Of a stretch of DNA of 50,399 nucleotides, positions 19,927 to 30,560 are shown piece after piece. The stretch's first letter is position 1, and each line of letters starts with the position of its first letter. Both the position numbers and the translations under genes were made by a program. The stretch spans positions 2,320,678-2,371,076 of the forward strand of contig CM007320.1 of the NCBI GenBank assembly GCA_000333855.2, written 5' to 3'. Source of the stretch: Endotrypanum monterogeii (Eukaryota > Euglenozoa > Kinetoplastea > Trypanosomatida > Trypanosomatidae). Below the pieces are notes generated by a model, which was given only the letters and a program-made list of their open reading frames with translations, was not told where the DNA came from and did no database searches.

Positions 19927-20466
19927 ATGGGTCTTCTTACACTCCTCCGCAAGCTCAAGAAGAGCGAGACAGAGCCGCGCATCTTGATTCTGGGTCTCGA
20001 TAATGCTGGAAAAACCTCCATTCTTCGCAAGCTGTCCGATGAGGACCCTACAACAACTCAGGCCACTCAAGGATTCAACATCAAATCCATCAATTGCGAG
20101 GGGTTTAAGCTGAATATGTGGGATATTGGTGGCCAAAAGGCTATACGCGCGTACTGGCCCAACTATTACGATGAGGTGGATTGTTTGATCTACGTTGTGG
20201 ATTCCTCGGATCGGCGCCGCTTAAAGGAGACAACAGAAGAGCTTGATGCCCTCATGCAAGAAGAGAAGCTCCGGGAGGCACCTGTTCTTGTTTTCTCCAA
20301 CAAGTGCGACCTTGCCACTGCACTCTCTCCGGAGGATGTGAGTACAGCGCTCAACCTACACAGCTTGCGAGATCGTAGCTGGTCCATCCAGAAATGCAGC
20401 GCAAAAACTGGCGAAGGTCTGCACGAGGGGTTGGAGTGGGCAGTGAAGAGCCTGAAGCCCAAGTGA
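19927..20466 (+). CDS. ARL3: ADP-ribosylation factor-like GTPase ARL3
   Basis: A 179-residue small GTPase of normal ARL length. Seen: N-terminal amphipathic MGLLTLLRKLK, P-loop GLDNAGKT (23-30), switch I TQGFNIKSI with the ARL2/ARL3 signature (Thr47), WDIGGQ (65-70), NKCD (125-128) and CSAKTGEG (157-164). TQGFNIK and the IR-x-YW-x-NY stretch match ARL3 better than ARL2 or ARF1. In cilia and flagella ARL3, loaded by ARL13B, releases lipidated cargo from UNC119 and PDE6D carriers; trypanosomatids have several ARL3 copies. It is the first gene of the rightward cluster, next to the start region. An ATG at 19902 lies in a different frame within the likely leader. Confidence 0.92.
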   Translation: MGLLTLLRKLKKSETEPRILILGLDNAGKTSILRKLSDEDPTTTQATQGFNIKSINCEGFKLNMWDIGGQKAIRAYWPNYYDEVDCLIYVVDSSDRRRLKETTEELDALMQEEKLREAPVLVFSNKCDLATALSPEDVSTALNLHSLRDRSWSIQKCSAKTGEGLHEGLEWAVKSLKPK

Positions 20467-21084
20467 AGAGTTCATGGTGAACTCTTTGCACTTTTCCTTT
20501 GTTCTCTGGACGCTGACGGGCGTGTCAACGGGAAGTTTTTTTTTTGGAAAAGAGTACTAACGGTTGTCTGAGAAAAGATGCTATAGAATCAAACATTTCA
20601 GTAGTTATTTACCTGCGCTTTTTTTTTTTTGCTTATGTACAAGGGCCCATTCACGAACAGTCGGCAGTAACGAAACCTTCTCCACAAAAACAACGCATGA
20701 CCACTTTAAATGGTAGCTTAGATGCGTCTTTTTGAAGTTTCTTGAAGATTTCGGAAAATTGATTAAACAGAAAAATGGTAAACTATTGGCGGCGGGCGAA
20801 CGAGAGTGCTTCTCGACCTGATTATATCGAGAATACTACAGACGTTCTAGAGGGGATTGTGTATTCGCTTCACCTATATTATATATATATATATATATTC
20901 GCATGGTGACTCTCTCTTCAATCGGCTCTCAGTTCAAACATTCCTTTTATTGGCTTTGGCTTTCACGTTTCCTGATCTCTTTGTATGTAGGTATTCTGAT
21001 CTCAACTCGCGTTCTGCGGGACACTAAAAGTATATATTTTCGTGCTTTGAAAGTTATCCACATACATCGCAGGTAGAGGCTAAA
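20467..21084. other. Intergenic region
   Basis: ARL3 3' region and the next leader. It contains a TA tract (20881-20898) and the likely acceptor TTTGTATGTAG, AG at 20989-20990. No gene is seen. Confidence 0.6.
20881..20898. repeat. (TA)n microsatellite
   Basis: TA tract of nine units, about 90 bases upstream of the predicted acceptor of the 491-aa gene. Confidence 0.85.
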
Positions 21085-22560
21085 ATGTTTTGTGCCGTAA
21101 AGCATCTGCGAGCGCCGCTTGCGGCTTTGAAACCGGTTCTCGCTGACTCGGTTGCAACGCAGAACGCAATCCGACGCATGATTGGTATAGCAACAGCCCA
21201 CAAGGTGAATGCAAGTGCCATCAATAGCGTAGTAGAAAAAACCAAGGGTGAGGGTCTAGCTGGGACAACGGCAGTGGTGGCAAGCGCGTATCATTATATG
21301 ATGTCACGGAATCCCAATGATACCATTGCAGAAATCGATTCTGTGCTGCCGCGGGTACAGGATGAGGCATTGAGACGCTTCGCTATTGGCATTCGCCTGC
21401 GCGCGCGCAACGAGCTGTTGGACCTCAAGGAGGCGGCATTGAGCGTGTCCGGGGGTTCTACAGAGGCGGAGGTATCGAACTTGCGCTCCCGGTTGCAGGA
21501 GGATTACAAGGAGCTGGTGGCGAGCTCCCCTGGGTGCTGGCTTGTGGAGCTAGCAGCAGCGGAATACAGTCTTTACACTGGCGCGAACGAGGAGGCCTAT
21601 AACCGCTTCGTTTCCATCGAGGGGAAGATTGAGGAGTATGTCAAAGCCCCCGTTCACATCTCGGAGGAGGTGGCTACGGCGGACAACACAAACGAGTTCT
21701 CTCTGATTGGATTTCAGGTTCGACGCGCTCGTCCTGGAGTAAAGCCGGAGGGCGTCAGCGCTATGGTGGCCGAGGGGATGACAAATATAATGGCTGATCC
21801 TGCTGTCTCCAAAGCTCTTGCACAAGCGAAAAAGGTCTTGGGTGGACAGCTCACAGACGAAGAGGCAGTAGAGCTGGCGATTACACTGCAAGAAGCCAAC
21901 GTTCGCCATCACTTTCACGATTTCTTCCCCACCACTCCACAACACTATGAACAATGGACATCCAAGGCTGCACAATCAGCCCAGCGGCTGATCCAGGAGG
22001 TGCTGACGCCCCACAATGCGGGTCTCAAACAAGAGGCTGTAGAGCGTATCCGCGCTTCTCTGCCCAGCAAGGCTTTCTACGACTCGGAAGAGAAGTTGCG
22101 TGCACTGCTGAAGTCAGCGCCGAGGGATAAAAGTATCATTGCCTCCATACGCGAGACCTTTGGACCTGGCCCAAGTACGCCGATTAGTTCATCGGATCAG
22201 GCGGTCGCTGACGCCATGGAATCAGTGGACTTGGAGGTCGTCTCGTCGGATACGGCTGGAGCAATAGACTACGCAAAGCGTGGAAGGGAGATCGCCAAGG
22301 CGCTGGCGATGCAGCTGCTCTACCGCACACAGGTCCAGAAATCTGTTGCATTGGTAGAGTTGAACCGCCTGCAGGAGGCCGTGGACGCCGTCACCCCGGT
22401 GATCAACGCGAACGAGTACATCTACATGTGGCGCGCTTTCTTAGCTCGCAGCCGCGCGTACAAGAATCTTGGCCTCATCACAAAGTCAGACAAGGACCTG
22501 AAGGAGCTGAGCCGCCTCAAGCAGAGCCTCACCGAGCGGACACCATACGAGAAGAAGTAG
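21085..22560 (+). CDS. Hypothetical, probably mitochondrial helical-repeat protein, 491 aa
   Basis: The open frame has strongly coding-like codon use, and its ATG is the first after the acceptor at 20989-20990. The N-terminus is rich in Ala, Arg, Lys and Leu and poor in acidic residues over about 35 residues, suggesting a mitochondrial presequence. The rest is almost entirely amphipathic helix rich in Ala, Glu and Leu, with a TPR-like C-terminal portion (about 395-485: regular Leu/Ala/Tyr spacing, ending in LKELSRLKQ). No transmembrane segment or catalytic motif is seen. I do not recognise the family; it looks like one of the kinetoplastid-specific subunits of large mitochondrial complexes, which is only an inference. 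Confidence 0.8.
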   Translation: MFCAVKHLRAPLAALKPVLADSVATQNAIRRMIGIATAHKVNASAINSVVEKTKGEGLAGTTAVVASAYHYMMSRNPNDTIAEIDSVLPRVQDEALRRFAIGIRLRARNELLDLKEAALSVSGGSTEAEVSNLRSRLQEDYKELVASSPGCWLVELAAAEYSLYTGANEEAYNRFVSIEGKIEEYVKAPVHISEEVATADNTNEFSLIGFQVRRARPGVKPEGVSAMVAEGMTNIMADPAVSKALAQAKKVLGGQLTDEEAVELAITLQEANVRHHFHDFFPTTPQHYEQWTSKAAQSAQRLIQEVLTPHNAGLKQEAVERIRASLPSKAFYDSEEKLRALLKSAPRDKSIIASIRETFGPGPSTPISSSDQAVADAMESVDLEVVSSDTAGAIDYAKRGREIAKALAMQLLYRTQVQKSVALVELNRLQEAVDAVTPVINANEYIYMWRAFLARSRAYKNLGLITKSDKDLKELSRLKQSLTERTPYEKK

Positions 22561-23739
22561 ACAGTCAGCTACGCCAGCGTATGCTGCAGCTGTCAAAATT
22601 TAGCACTGTTAGAGCATTTTCGTTTTCTCCCCCCAAACCAAACAAACTTTTATCTTGGATCTTGTGTGTTCAATGCCCTGTCCCTGTGCTGGTTTCTTTT
22701 TTTTTCTCGTTTGTGTCGGCGTAGGAATACCCTCCTGCCAGGATGGAGTTACTGGCGTACATCTTGTTTCTCATCTGTAGCATCCCGTATTTATCCCCAA
22801 ACGGAGAAATGGCATCCGCCCCATTGCGGTTTCCCTCTTTGGTCTGCATGTAGTCACGAAGGCACTTTCTTCTCCCCTTTTCTTCACATGCCTTGGCAGC
22901 TCTGAGATGGGAGCAGGTGTCAAACTCTCTGTTTTCAAAGGAAAAAAAAACATATTTCTCCTCTCCTCGATTTGGCATCCAGCTGTGGCTGTTGTGTTGA
23001 GATTCGCAGAATACAGTAGCTACATGCTAAGCGGGAAAAAATCTTCGGTGCGTACATGTACTTTTGCTTCCAAGCATTGCATGCGTAGAAGGGGGTGGCT
23101 GAGATAGCGACAGCGCATAGTGAGGTGAAGAAAAAAGTGCACAATCCCTTGGGCAGTGCAGTGGAGCATCAGCTCTCCCTTCCCCACGCCCCCAACCCCC
23201 ATCACCACTTATATCTTGTTAGGTTACTGTGGTTTAATGGATTTTGTCAAGGAATCGTCGTGGTTTTCTATGCTCACCGATTGGTATGTTGCGAGGGGCT
23301 GATGTTCTTCACCTCTCCTACGTCACCAAGGACTGAGTTTCGAGCTGACGACGCCCTTGCATCGCATTTCGCACCCGTTCCTCTTGTCGTTTCTTTGCAC
23401 AGCTATAACTAATTATTCCAATGTGAGGGATTTTCCACCCTTATTTTTTTCCCGATCTTTCCCGTATTTCTTTCTCATCCTCCACAGATACCCTTCTTCA
23501 TTCACTCTTCCCTCTCTTATTAGTGCGTAGTCAAGATATGCTCCTTCGCATAGGTACTGATGCTTTCTTTTTCCACTACAAAAAGCACGTACCATGTATC
23601 GTGTCTCCAACTCACTTTCTCTCAAGATAATCTACTTCACATCGGAATCAATTATGGACTCAAACGCATTTAATCTTCTGCGTGCTGCCCTTTTTGCTAC
23701 TGTCTCACCCTTTATCGAAAGCGGTCTCAGTCCTTGCAG
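22561..23739. other. Intergenic region
   Basis: T-rich 3' DNA of the 491-aa gene and possible leader of the small 38-codon gene at 23740. Several pyrimidine tracts are present (22620-22640, 22695-22710, 23440-23520). No other gene is seen. Confidence 0.5.
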
Positions 23740-23856
23740 ATGTTACGCAAGCGCATGCTGCTGGACCTCTCCATGTGCATTGAGGTTTCTATTGCTATCC
23801 TGTATGTTTCGTCGTACTACAGCGTGCTGACTTCAAGCAAGCATGTTGAGACGTAG
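23740..23856 (+). CDS. Probable small membrane protein, 38 aa
   Basis: A short frame in the middle of an otherwise empty 2.25-kb stretch. It begins with basic MLRKR, then one hydrophobic segment (about residues 12-30, with SIAILYVSSYY) and a polar tail ending HVET. Codon use is strikingly like the neighbouring genes (AAG for Lys, GAG for Glu, mostly CTG or CTC for Leu, GAC, TAC, AGC). Just upstream a pyrimidine-rich stretch ends at AG dinucleotides 23729-23730 and 23738-23739, so ATG 23740 would be the first start of a trans-spliced mRNA. Small single-pass proteins of this kind are often respiratory-complex or ER-translocation subunits, but I cannot assign a family. Confidence 0.5.
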   Translation: MLRKRMLLDLSMCIEVSIAILYVSSYYSVLTSSKHVET

Positions 23857-24810
23857 ATAAGGAAATGGTCTATGTAGCTCTTCTTGCCATTGCTGCCGCC
23901 GCCGATGCTCAGATGTTGTGTAACCTTTTTTTTTTTCCGCTTCTCTCCATAGGCTTCGACTGCCATGTCACACGACAAAAGGGCCCAACAGCGTCTCGTC
24001 GGGTTGCCTCTACCAAGCTGCTCATATTTGCGCCATGCTTACCCGTCTACACAGACATCTACACGCGCAGAGTACTCATTGAATGAGTACTGAGCAAAAT
24101 AAGAAAATCAGTACGAGTCACTCGTTTCCACATTCTCGTGCGTGACGACATCCTCTGCTCCCCCTTGCCTTCCTTTCTCCACCTGTTAGTCAATTCTAGG
24201 TGGACATACACTACGCAGCACAGTTTGCTCTTCCCAGCAAAAAATCGAACAATAAAATAAGAAAAAATACAATCTGATTGGTGGAACTGATACTTGTGCC
24301 ATTCATGGCTTTATTGCTTAGCTGTGTACTATGTCGCACCCGACCACATTACGTTGCGCTTCTCACCTCTGCTGTTCTCCATGAGATGGAGAGGGAAGGG
24401 GAGGAAGAGGGCGTTCACCTCCTCTCCTAACCACCACCACCCCCACAAAACCGCTCTTCTCTTGCATCATCCTCTTTTCTTGATCTCTCCCCGGACTCTA
24501 CGCAGTGGAAAAAAAAACGAACATTAAGTGATACGAGTGGGTGGTGCACTCTGTAAGGTCACGTGTTAATTGAGTTTCCACTTGCTCATTGTTTCTCTCT
24601 CTGTCTTCACACGCTTCGTCTTGCATCAGAATCATCACAGGCATTTCTAGTGAGAAAACGTATTCGAGTATTTTGTGGTTGGTGCAGTAGCAGTAGCGAA
24701 ACGTGTTGTTGTTCCCACGCGTGACAATAACGCGTCTTCGTTGATTTCGCGCCTGCGCTGAGATCTCTCTTCACATCCGTGAGAAAGTATCTTAGAAGTC
24801 GCGCATTAGC
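23857..24810. other. Intergenic region
   Basis: T- and C-rich. It contains the acceptor for the first cytochrome b5 gene (TCTCTCTCTGTCTTC tract, AG at 24628-24629) with no ATG between it and 24811. No other gene is seen. Confidence 0.6.
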
Positions 24811-25332
24811 ATGTTCACGCAGCTCTTGCAGTTGGCCGGGTTAGCTCGAAAATGGTCCGTGTTCACTCGTGAAGAGGTGGCGAGGCACAACTCAAGCGAG
24901 TCCTTGTGGATTATCGTCGGCAACTCGGTACTTGACGTCACCTCGCTCCTAGAAAACCATCCTGGCGGCAAGGGAGCGTTGTTGAGACGAGGTGGTGGTG
25001 TGAAGGACTGCACGGAGGATTTGTTGTTTCATGGAAGAGCAACACGCCGCGAGGCGGGGAAGTATAAGATCGGAGAGTTGTCACCGTACGATCTTGAACA
25101 GGCACCCTCTAGCTCCTCTGCCCCCCTTCAACAGGCTGTGCAGCCACTGCAGACTGCGCCTGAGATGCGCACAAAGGTATTTGTTCCACACAACCTTGAT
25201 GAACGGCATACATTCGGCAGCGATTCGGAGCACTGGGGCGCTGATGCGGAGGATAATCCGTTATCATCTAGTGATGCCGATATCGTCGCATCTCTGGATG
25301 TGAAGAGCGAGCAGCTGGCTCCCATAAAATAA
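24811..25332 (+). CDS. Cytochrome b5-domain protein, copy 1 (173 aa)
   Basis: The N-terminal 90 residues form a cytochrome b5 fold: FTREEVARHN, SLWIIVGNSVLDVTSLL, then HPGG (50-53) with axial heme ligand His50 and the second ligand His74. The His-His spacing of 24 equals that of classical cytochrome b5. Between them is a basic, Gly-rich LLRRGGGVKDC insert, unlike the acidic loop of the usual soluble protein. The C-terminal 80 residues are Ser/Asp/Gln-rich and look disordered. There is no signal peptide or C-terminal anchor; residues 1-12 are only moderately hydrophobic. Likely an electron-transfer or heme-binding protein, partner unknown. A paralogue aligned without gaps over 90 residues follows at 27609. 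Confidence 0.88.
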   Translation: MFTQLLQLAGLARKWSVFTREEVARHNSSESLWIIVGNSVLDVTSLLENHPGGKGALLRRGGGVKDCTEDLLFHGRATRREAGKYKIGELSPYDLEQAPSSSSAPLQQAVQPLQTAPEMRTKVFVPHNLDERHTFGSDSEHWGADAEDNPLSSSDADIVASLDVKSEQLAPIK

Positions 25333-27608
25333 TGTTCTGTTTCGTTTTTTCCCTCTTTATTTTGCATTTCTTTGAGAGGAATCACGAATTGATTTCTCAG
25401 TGAGATGAGTTTTTGTCACAAGTCCCCTCTTTGCTCTCTTTTCCTGTTCTCGTTGAGCCAGGCCGCACGGGGATCTATGCACATACAGGAGGCCCTCTGC
25501 TTTAGTTCTTATCTGTCTTCGTTCCCTTATTACTTTCAATGCGCAGATGGCCGTTGCCAACCTTACAACTCATGTGTCTTATAATGATTCGGTTTTTTCC
25601 CCCCCTTCTTTCCTTACGCAGGAAGAAAAAAATGTGCTAGCAAAACACATACTGACACACACCTTCACCCACTTTGTTGTATGTTTCCTTCAGTGTGTTC
25701 TGACCCCTCCTCCCTTCCCTTCCCCCTCCCCCCAAAAGACGAGTTGCGTACGCACAGAGGGATACACACACACACATACATGCACAGTACAGCCTTTCTT
25801 TCAGTGAAGTTATCTCGTGGGAAAACACGAGTTTTTCCCCCTCGTGTTCCTTTTGGTGTGTCTGCACAGTGTGTAGAATAAAAGGTCCTTCATCAGTATT
25901 TTTACTTTTTTTTCTCGCTCTTTTCTTCATTCGCACAGCAAAATGTGTCTCCCCTCTGTGCGCGCCCCGATCTCAGTACTCTTTCTTGCATTTTTTTTCT
26001 TGTCCTCTACATCCTTTCATTTGTTTGTCGCTTGATTTTATGCTTGGTTTCTGTCTTGAAAAAAAAAATATATATATCTCCACAGGATTAGTGAGGAAGT
26101 GGTGCAGCGGAGCTTCTTGGCATTATTATTATTATTTTGTCTCAAAATGAGGTCGTCACGTTGGTAAAGTGACAAAAGAGCTTAATTCTGGTGTGTTGGA
26201 ACCCATGGATGGAAGGAGTTGTGGTGAAGCTTCTCCTTCCTCGGGGGTTGCTTCTCTGATTTTTTTTTTTTTAGTCACGCTTGTTGCTGTGCATCGCTTT
26301 GCCGCTCTCTATCGAGCTGGAGGTGATGCCCTCGGATGTGGTACGCGAATAACCACGCTTTTTTACTTCCCTTCTGGTTATGTGGAAGAAATGTAGAAGC
26401 AAAGCGGGCTTTTTTTCCGGAGTATTCATTTATTTTTCTCCTTTGGCTAGCTGTCCCCCAAACGGTGGACACTATGCAGCCCATGTAGTAATGTTTCTCT
26501 TACCTCTTCTTGTTTTAATTTTTTTTTGTTTTGTGTACCTTTACATCTTCTTTTTGTATTATGTTGTCACAGCTATGATTTTGTTTGCATTATTGGTTCT
26601 TTCCTGTCTGTGTTTTCCCCTTGGTCGCTTAAGTTTTTTTTTTTTCTCCTTTCATACAGTCGTATTTGCGTGTGTTCGCGTTTTCGAAGCGTTCTCTGAG
26701 CATACACAAAATCACCGGAGAAACAAGTACATTTAGCTCTATCTCACCAAAACATCCGTGCTGGTCAGAGGTGAGCTCGATACCGAGACCTGGCGAAGAA
26801 TACCTCATGAGCCTGCATTCTTTAGGCGGATCACATAAACAAAGAGATGCGTTGCTTGCACACGGGTGGCGACGCTACGGTGCTCGGTGTACATTTTTTC
26901 CTCATCTCAAAGTGAATCGAATCTGCTGAACTGCTGCTTTGTTGTTTACCCCCCTCTTTCCCTTACTTCCTTCGCTTTGAAACTGTGTCTTACGTCTGGC
27001 TTCTTGGGCATCGTCGAACAAAAGAGATGTTAGTGCAGGCACATCTACGTAGGCTCACTCTTTTAGATTCCCTCTTCTTTATTCGTTTTTGTAAAGAAGC
27101 GCTCTATCTGAAGTTTTTTCTGGAGGCCCTACCGAAGGACTGAAGGAGGAAGTGGGGAACGAACAAAGAGGCGAGGTTGATATTATTATGTGCTTTTCTT
27201 CGTTTTCCTGCTCGTAGTAACTTGGTCTAGAACTGAAAAAAAAAAGATCGTGTTTCGTGTTTTCCCTTTGGAAAAATATATTGCCTGGGACTCTTAGCAG
27301 GGTTTGGGGTATGAGACGACCGAACATTGCTAGTGCTTGTGTAGCTCCCCCTCTCCCGTATTTTCATACGGTTTTTTGGCTGATTTCGCTCATCCCTGTC
27401 GGTGTTGGTACAACACCACAGAACACACACACACACACCTACTCTCTTCTTCCCTTCCTCTCTTCACCTATCAAAAGATTTTGCAGAGAGCAGAACCTCC
27501 GCTTCAGTGAGGCCGTGAAGCTGCAGCTTTTTGCTTTCTCGACCACGTTTTATCTTCTATATCCTCAAGTGCACAGAAAGACCAAACACATCTTCTCTTT
27601 AATCGAGT
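25333..27608. other. Long intergenic region (2.3 kb)
   Basis: T-rich untranslated DNA between the two cytochrome b5 paralogues. It includes (CA)n tracts at about 25765-25777 and 27422-27438 and many T-runs. Consensus acceptors without a good following gene occur at 26658-26659 and before 25547. The leader of copy 2 probably begins after AG 27485-27486. A 40-codon frame from ATG 26807 is weak and not called. Confidence 0.5.
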
Positions 27609-28115
27609 ATGCTCAACAATCTACTCTTTCTCAGTGGGCTAAAGAAGCGGTGGCCTATCCTTAGCGAGGAGGAGATCCGCACGCACAATACACGTCGATC
27701 TTTGTGGATCGTCTCGGGGAGCTCAGTTTACGATGTCACAGGGGTGCTGGCATCGCACCCTGGTGGGGAGGCGGCTATCCTACGGCGTGGTGGCGGGTCG
27801 AAGGACTGTGAAGTCGACTACAAGTTTCACAGTCGATACGCACGTCGGGAATGGGACAGTCGAAAGGTAGGGGAGATCACCCGTGAGGTCTTTCTGAAGC
27901 TGTTTCCACCCCGTATCGTGGCGTCCGACGCGAGCAGCCGACCTGCTATAGCATGCACTGCAGGGTCTCCACCTGTAGGTATCTCGCGAGCTCACATGAA
28001 AAGCCATGAGGAGAGCTATACGCGTACAGTGAGTGCATGTGCCAGCACTACATTGACACCCGACGAGCAGTGCCGCTGCTCCGATGTTTCACCTTTCCCG
28101 CAGCGGGTACGCTGA
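27609..28115 (+). CDS. Cytochrome b5-domain protein, copy 2 (168 aa)
   Basis: A paralogue of the 24811 gene, collinear over the first 90 residues: ILSEEEIRTHN, SLWIVSGSSVYDVTGVL, HPGG at 50-53, RRGGG-x-KDC at 59-67, second heme ligand His74, and KVGEI at the domain end. Both heme-ligating histidines and the unusual basic Gly-rich insert are kept, so both copies should bind heme. The C-terminal 75 residues have no similarity to copy 1 apart from being Ser/Thr-rich and include several Cys. A tandem duplication followed by tail divergence is the simple reading. Start chosen as first ATG after the acceptor region at 27444-27486. Confidence 0.88.
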   Translation: MLNNLLFLSGLKKRWPILSEEEIRTHNTRRSLWIVSGSSVYDVTGVLASHPGGEAAILRRGGGSKDCEVDYKFHSRYARREWDSRKVGEITREVFLKLFPPRIVASDASSRPAIACTAGSPPVGISRAHMKSHEESYTRTVSACASTTLTPDEQCRCSDVSPFPQRVR

Positions 28116-28351
28116 TACGCTTTTCTCTTGAATGTACTATTGTATGCATACGCGCTCAGCGGCGACACAGCTTTTTGCCGAAACGGCGTCCAACGTCTTG
28201 CACTAGCATTTCTTTCATCGTCCCCCCTCTCCTGGTCGCGACCATGTGTTACTTAAGTGATGGGGAGGGTCGAGAGTCGCAAGAAAGACGAGGCAAACGA
28301 TATAAAAAAAATCTTTTTTTTTCACTCGCCCATCACTCGTGTTTCAGTTCA

Positions 28352-28435
28352 ATGAGAGAGATCAAACGGCTTCTGTGGCTGCCGGTGTGTTTATATGTCG
28401 GTCTGTATGTGCGTTTTCTTTTCCTGGGCGTGTGA
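28352..28435 (+). CDS. Possible 27-aa hydrophobic microprotein
   Basis: An excellent acceptor (T-run, CACTCGCCCATCACTCG, TTTCAG with AG 28346-28347) is followed four bases later by an ATG opening a 27-codon frame. It has a basic start (MREIKR) and an apolar remainder (about 20 residues, enough for one membrane span). Such a short frame could arise by chance. Confidence 0.22.
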   Translation: MREIKRLLWLPVCLYVGLYVRFLFLGV

Positions 28436-29441
28436 ATCCAGTAGCTGATTCTCGATGTCGCTGAAGGGGTAAGGTATCATACAGCACGCTTCGCCCCTCC
28501 TTGATGCAGTTGTCGTCGTGTTGCCTTGGAATCCTTGGAGGGAGCTGTAAACGATTTCTATGGAACATACGCGCACTGTCGACCTATGTGTGACTCTAAA
28601 TGGCACGTGAGCTGGTTTTCACTCCTCTGATTGTACAAAGCACGCAGTTTTCTCTGGTTATTTTTTTTCTTTGCGAGAGGGAGGTGGGTGTTACGCACAA
28701 AGCATGCTCGATTTCTTTTGCATCATTACGTCTTGACTATTACCACCTCAAGTAGGTGTGCGTATGCGTGTCTCTGCGCGTGTGTTCTCAGCATTTGTTT
28801 TGACTTACGCCTTGCTTCTCGGTTTACGGATTCTCACATTTTCCCCTTCGTTTTTTTTTTTCATCCAGGAAAGTTTGTGTGCGTGTGCGTGCTTCTCTGC
28901 CATCTGGACTTGGACTGCGAGGGAACAAGTGGGATACGGATCGCATTTTATTCTCTTTCCTTTCTTGTTTCGAATTGACGCGCAGTAAAGGTAATAGAGG
29001 TAACCAATATATACACACACACACAGAATTGAAAGGTGCATGACTTGACGTAAGTGCCACCGTTTTACAACTAAATCCAACGTTTATATTTCCTCTTTCA
29101 TCTTCATTCTCTGATTTTCTTTTCCACCTACTGTTTTTTTTTTGTTTGGACAAACTTGCTTCTGTGCTCCTCTCCCATTGATCTATTTTTTTTTTTTTCA
29201 TTTTTCATGCGAGAGAGAGTGTGCGTGTGTCCGTATGTCTCTGTGTTGTTCTCCATATATCTTTTTTTTTTTGTCGTTTTCGACGATTAAGCCTCAACTT
29301 TTGCCTCTTTTTTTTCCTTTTTATTTGTATATTTTACTCAGGTTGCATAATGACCAGAGATACCTCGGTGTGGTGTTTTGTTTTTAGGAGGCAGGTATTC
29401 AGGGCTCTTTCTTTGTGTGTAGGTCTGTGAAAGTCAAGTAG

Positions 29442-29912
29442 CACCCTTCTCCCACCAAAGTCAAAACCAATTTTGGTAGTGAGGGTGTTCCGTTACCTAT
29501 TGCGTACGAGGTCGAAGATTTATAGCTACAGATGTTCGGGTGTGATGCCAGGGATGTCGTCGTGCCGGAGGTGGGGTGGGGGTGACTCGTGACTGTGAGG
29601 ACGCTTGTCATCGGAATATGGCAAGCAAAGTGTCAGAACCACACCATATGCTTTTCACTGGGTTTCCTTTGCTCGCTAGTAGAGGAGCACAAACCACTCC
29701 CGGGAAATGCAGCACGTAGTGTTCGGTATTATCAAGACGGCCTGGGGAGCCGTCGCCAGCCAGGGTTGATGGTAGGGACTGTGTGAAGATGACTGGGTGA
29801 GCACTGGCTCTCGTGGGCCACCTGTCTTTGGCATGACGTGCCATTGGTCTTTAGACTGACCAGGCAGGGCCAAGCAGAGCTTGGGGTTATGATAAAGGGC
29901 TGAATGGACGAT
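29442..29912 (+). repeat. Possible decayed retroposon-like island
   Basis: Between T-rich flanks lies about 470 bases of balanced, non-repetitive, G-rich sequence with no open frame. It begins with an imperfect hairpin (CACCCT 29442-29447 with AGGGTG 29482-29487; ACCAAA 29454-29459 with TTTGGT 29472-29477). Size, 3'-UTR position and lack of coding capacity resemble the short degenerate SIDER retroposons of Leishmania, but I cannot verify their signature. Confidence 0.25.
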
Positions 29913-30500
29913 GTTTTATCCAGATCGTTCTCTCACGCTTTTATCCTTTTTTTTTTCGTTTGCTTTTGAAGGTTCAACCATTTCCAACCAACTTTTGAAG
30001 ACTCCATAAAGTTTCATGTCCCGAATATGCGGTAGCTAATACACACACACACACATACAATACACTTTTTCAACTGAAAGGAAAAAGTTACGCAATCAAA
30101 AATTAAAAAGAAAAGAATGAACAAGAGGGGGCGGACTTGTTTCTTCCTAGAGCCGGCGTGTAATGAAAGGAAGGAGGAATTCGCGAATCTTTGTATGCTA
30201 AATTCCAACGACACTGTTATCGATACAAAACCCCACCACTGCTTTAGGAGCGATTGAGTATGATCCCCCTTTCTGTTTTTTGTTTTGTTTTGCGGTGCGC
30301 GACATTCGCAACGGCTATCATTTGCAGCTGGGGGAGTTAGTTCTTTTGTTCCGTGTTTTCTACGTATGCATCTCTATATATCTATTGCTTTGCTTCTCAC
30401 TCCTACTGTGTGCGACATCTTGAGAATCTGAGGAGCTCGGTCAATATTTATTTCTACGTTTTTATCGATTCACCAGAGGCAGTTCCCTGGTCCAGAATTT

Positions 30501-30515
30501 TTTTTTTCACCCTAG
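30501..30515 (+). promoter_or_regulatory. Predicted spliced-leader acceptor for guanine deaminase
   Basis: A T-run followed by CACCCTAG, AG at 30514-30515. It lies inside the upstream extension of the open frame and so excludes the ATG at 30353; the first ATG after it is 30608. Confidence 0.65.
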
Positions 30516-30522
30516 TGCAAGC

Positions 30523-30560
30523 GTACACACACAGACACACACACACACACACGCACACAC
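30523..30560. repeat. (CA)n microsatellite
   Basis: CA dinucleotide tract with a few G interruptions, located in the predicted 5' leader of guanine deaminase. Confidence 0.9.

Noticed and set aside
25547..25807. 86-codon frame starting directly after an acceptor-like CAG
   Set aside because: Its second half is low-complexity C/T and CA sequence and codon use is not coding-like.
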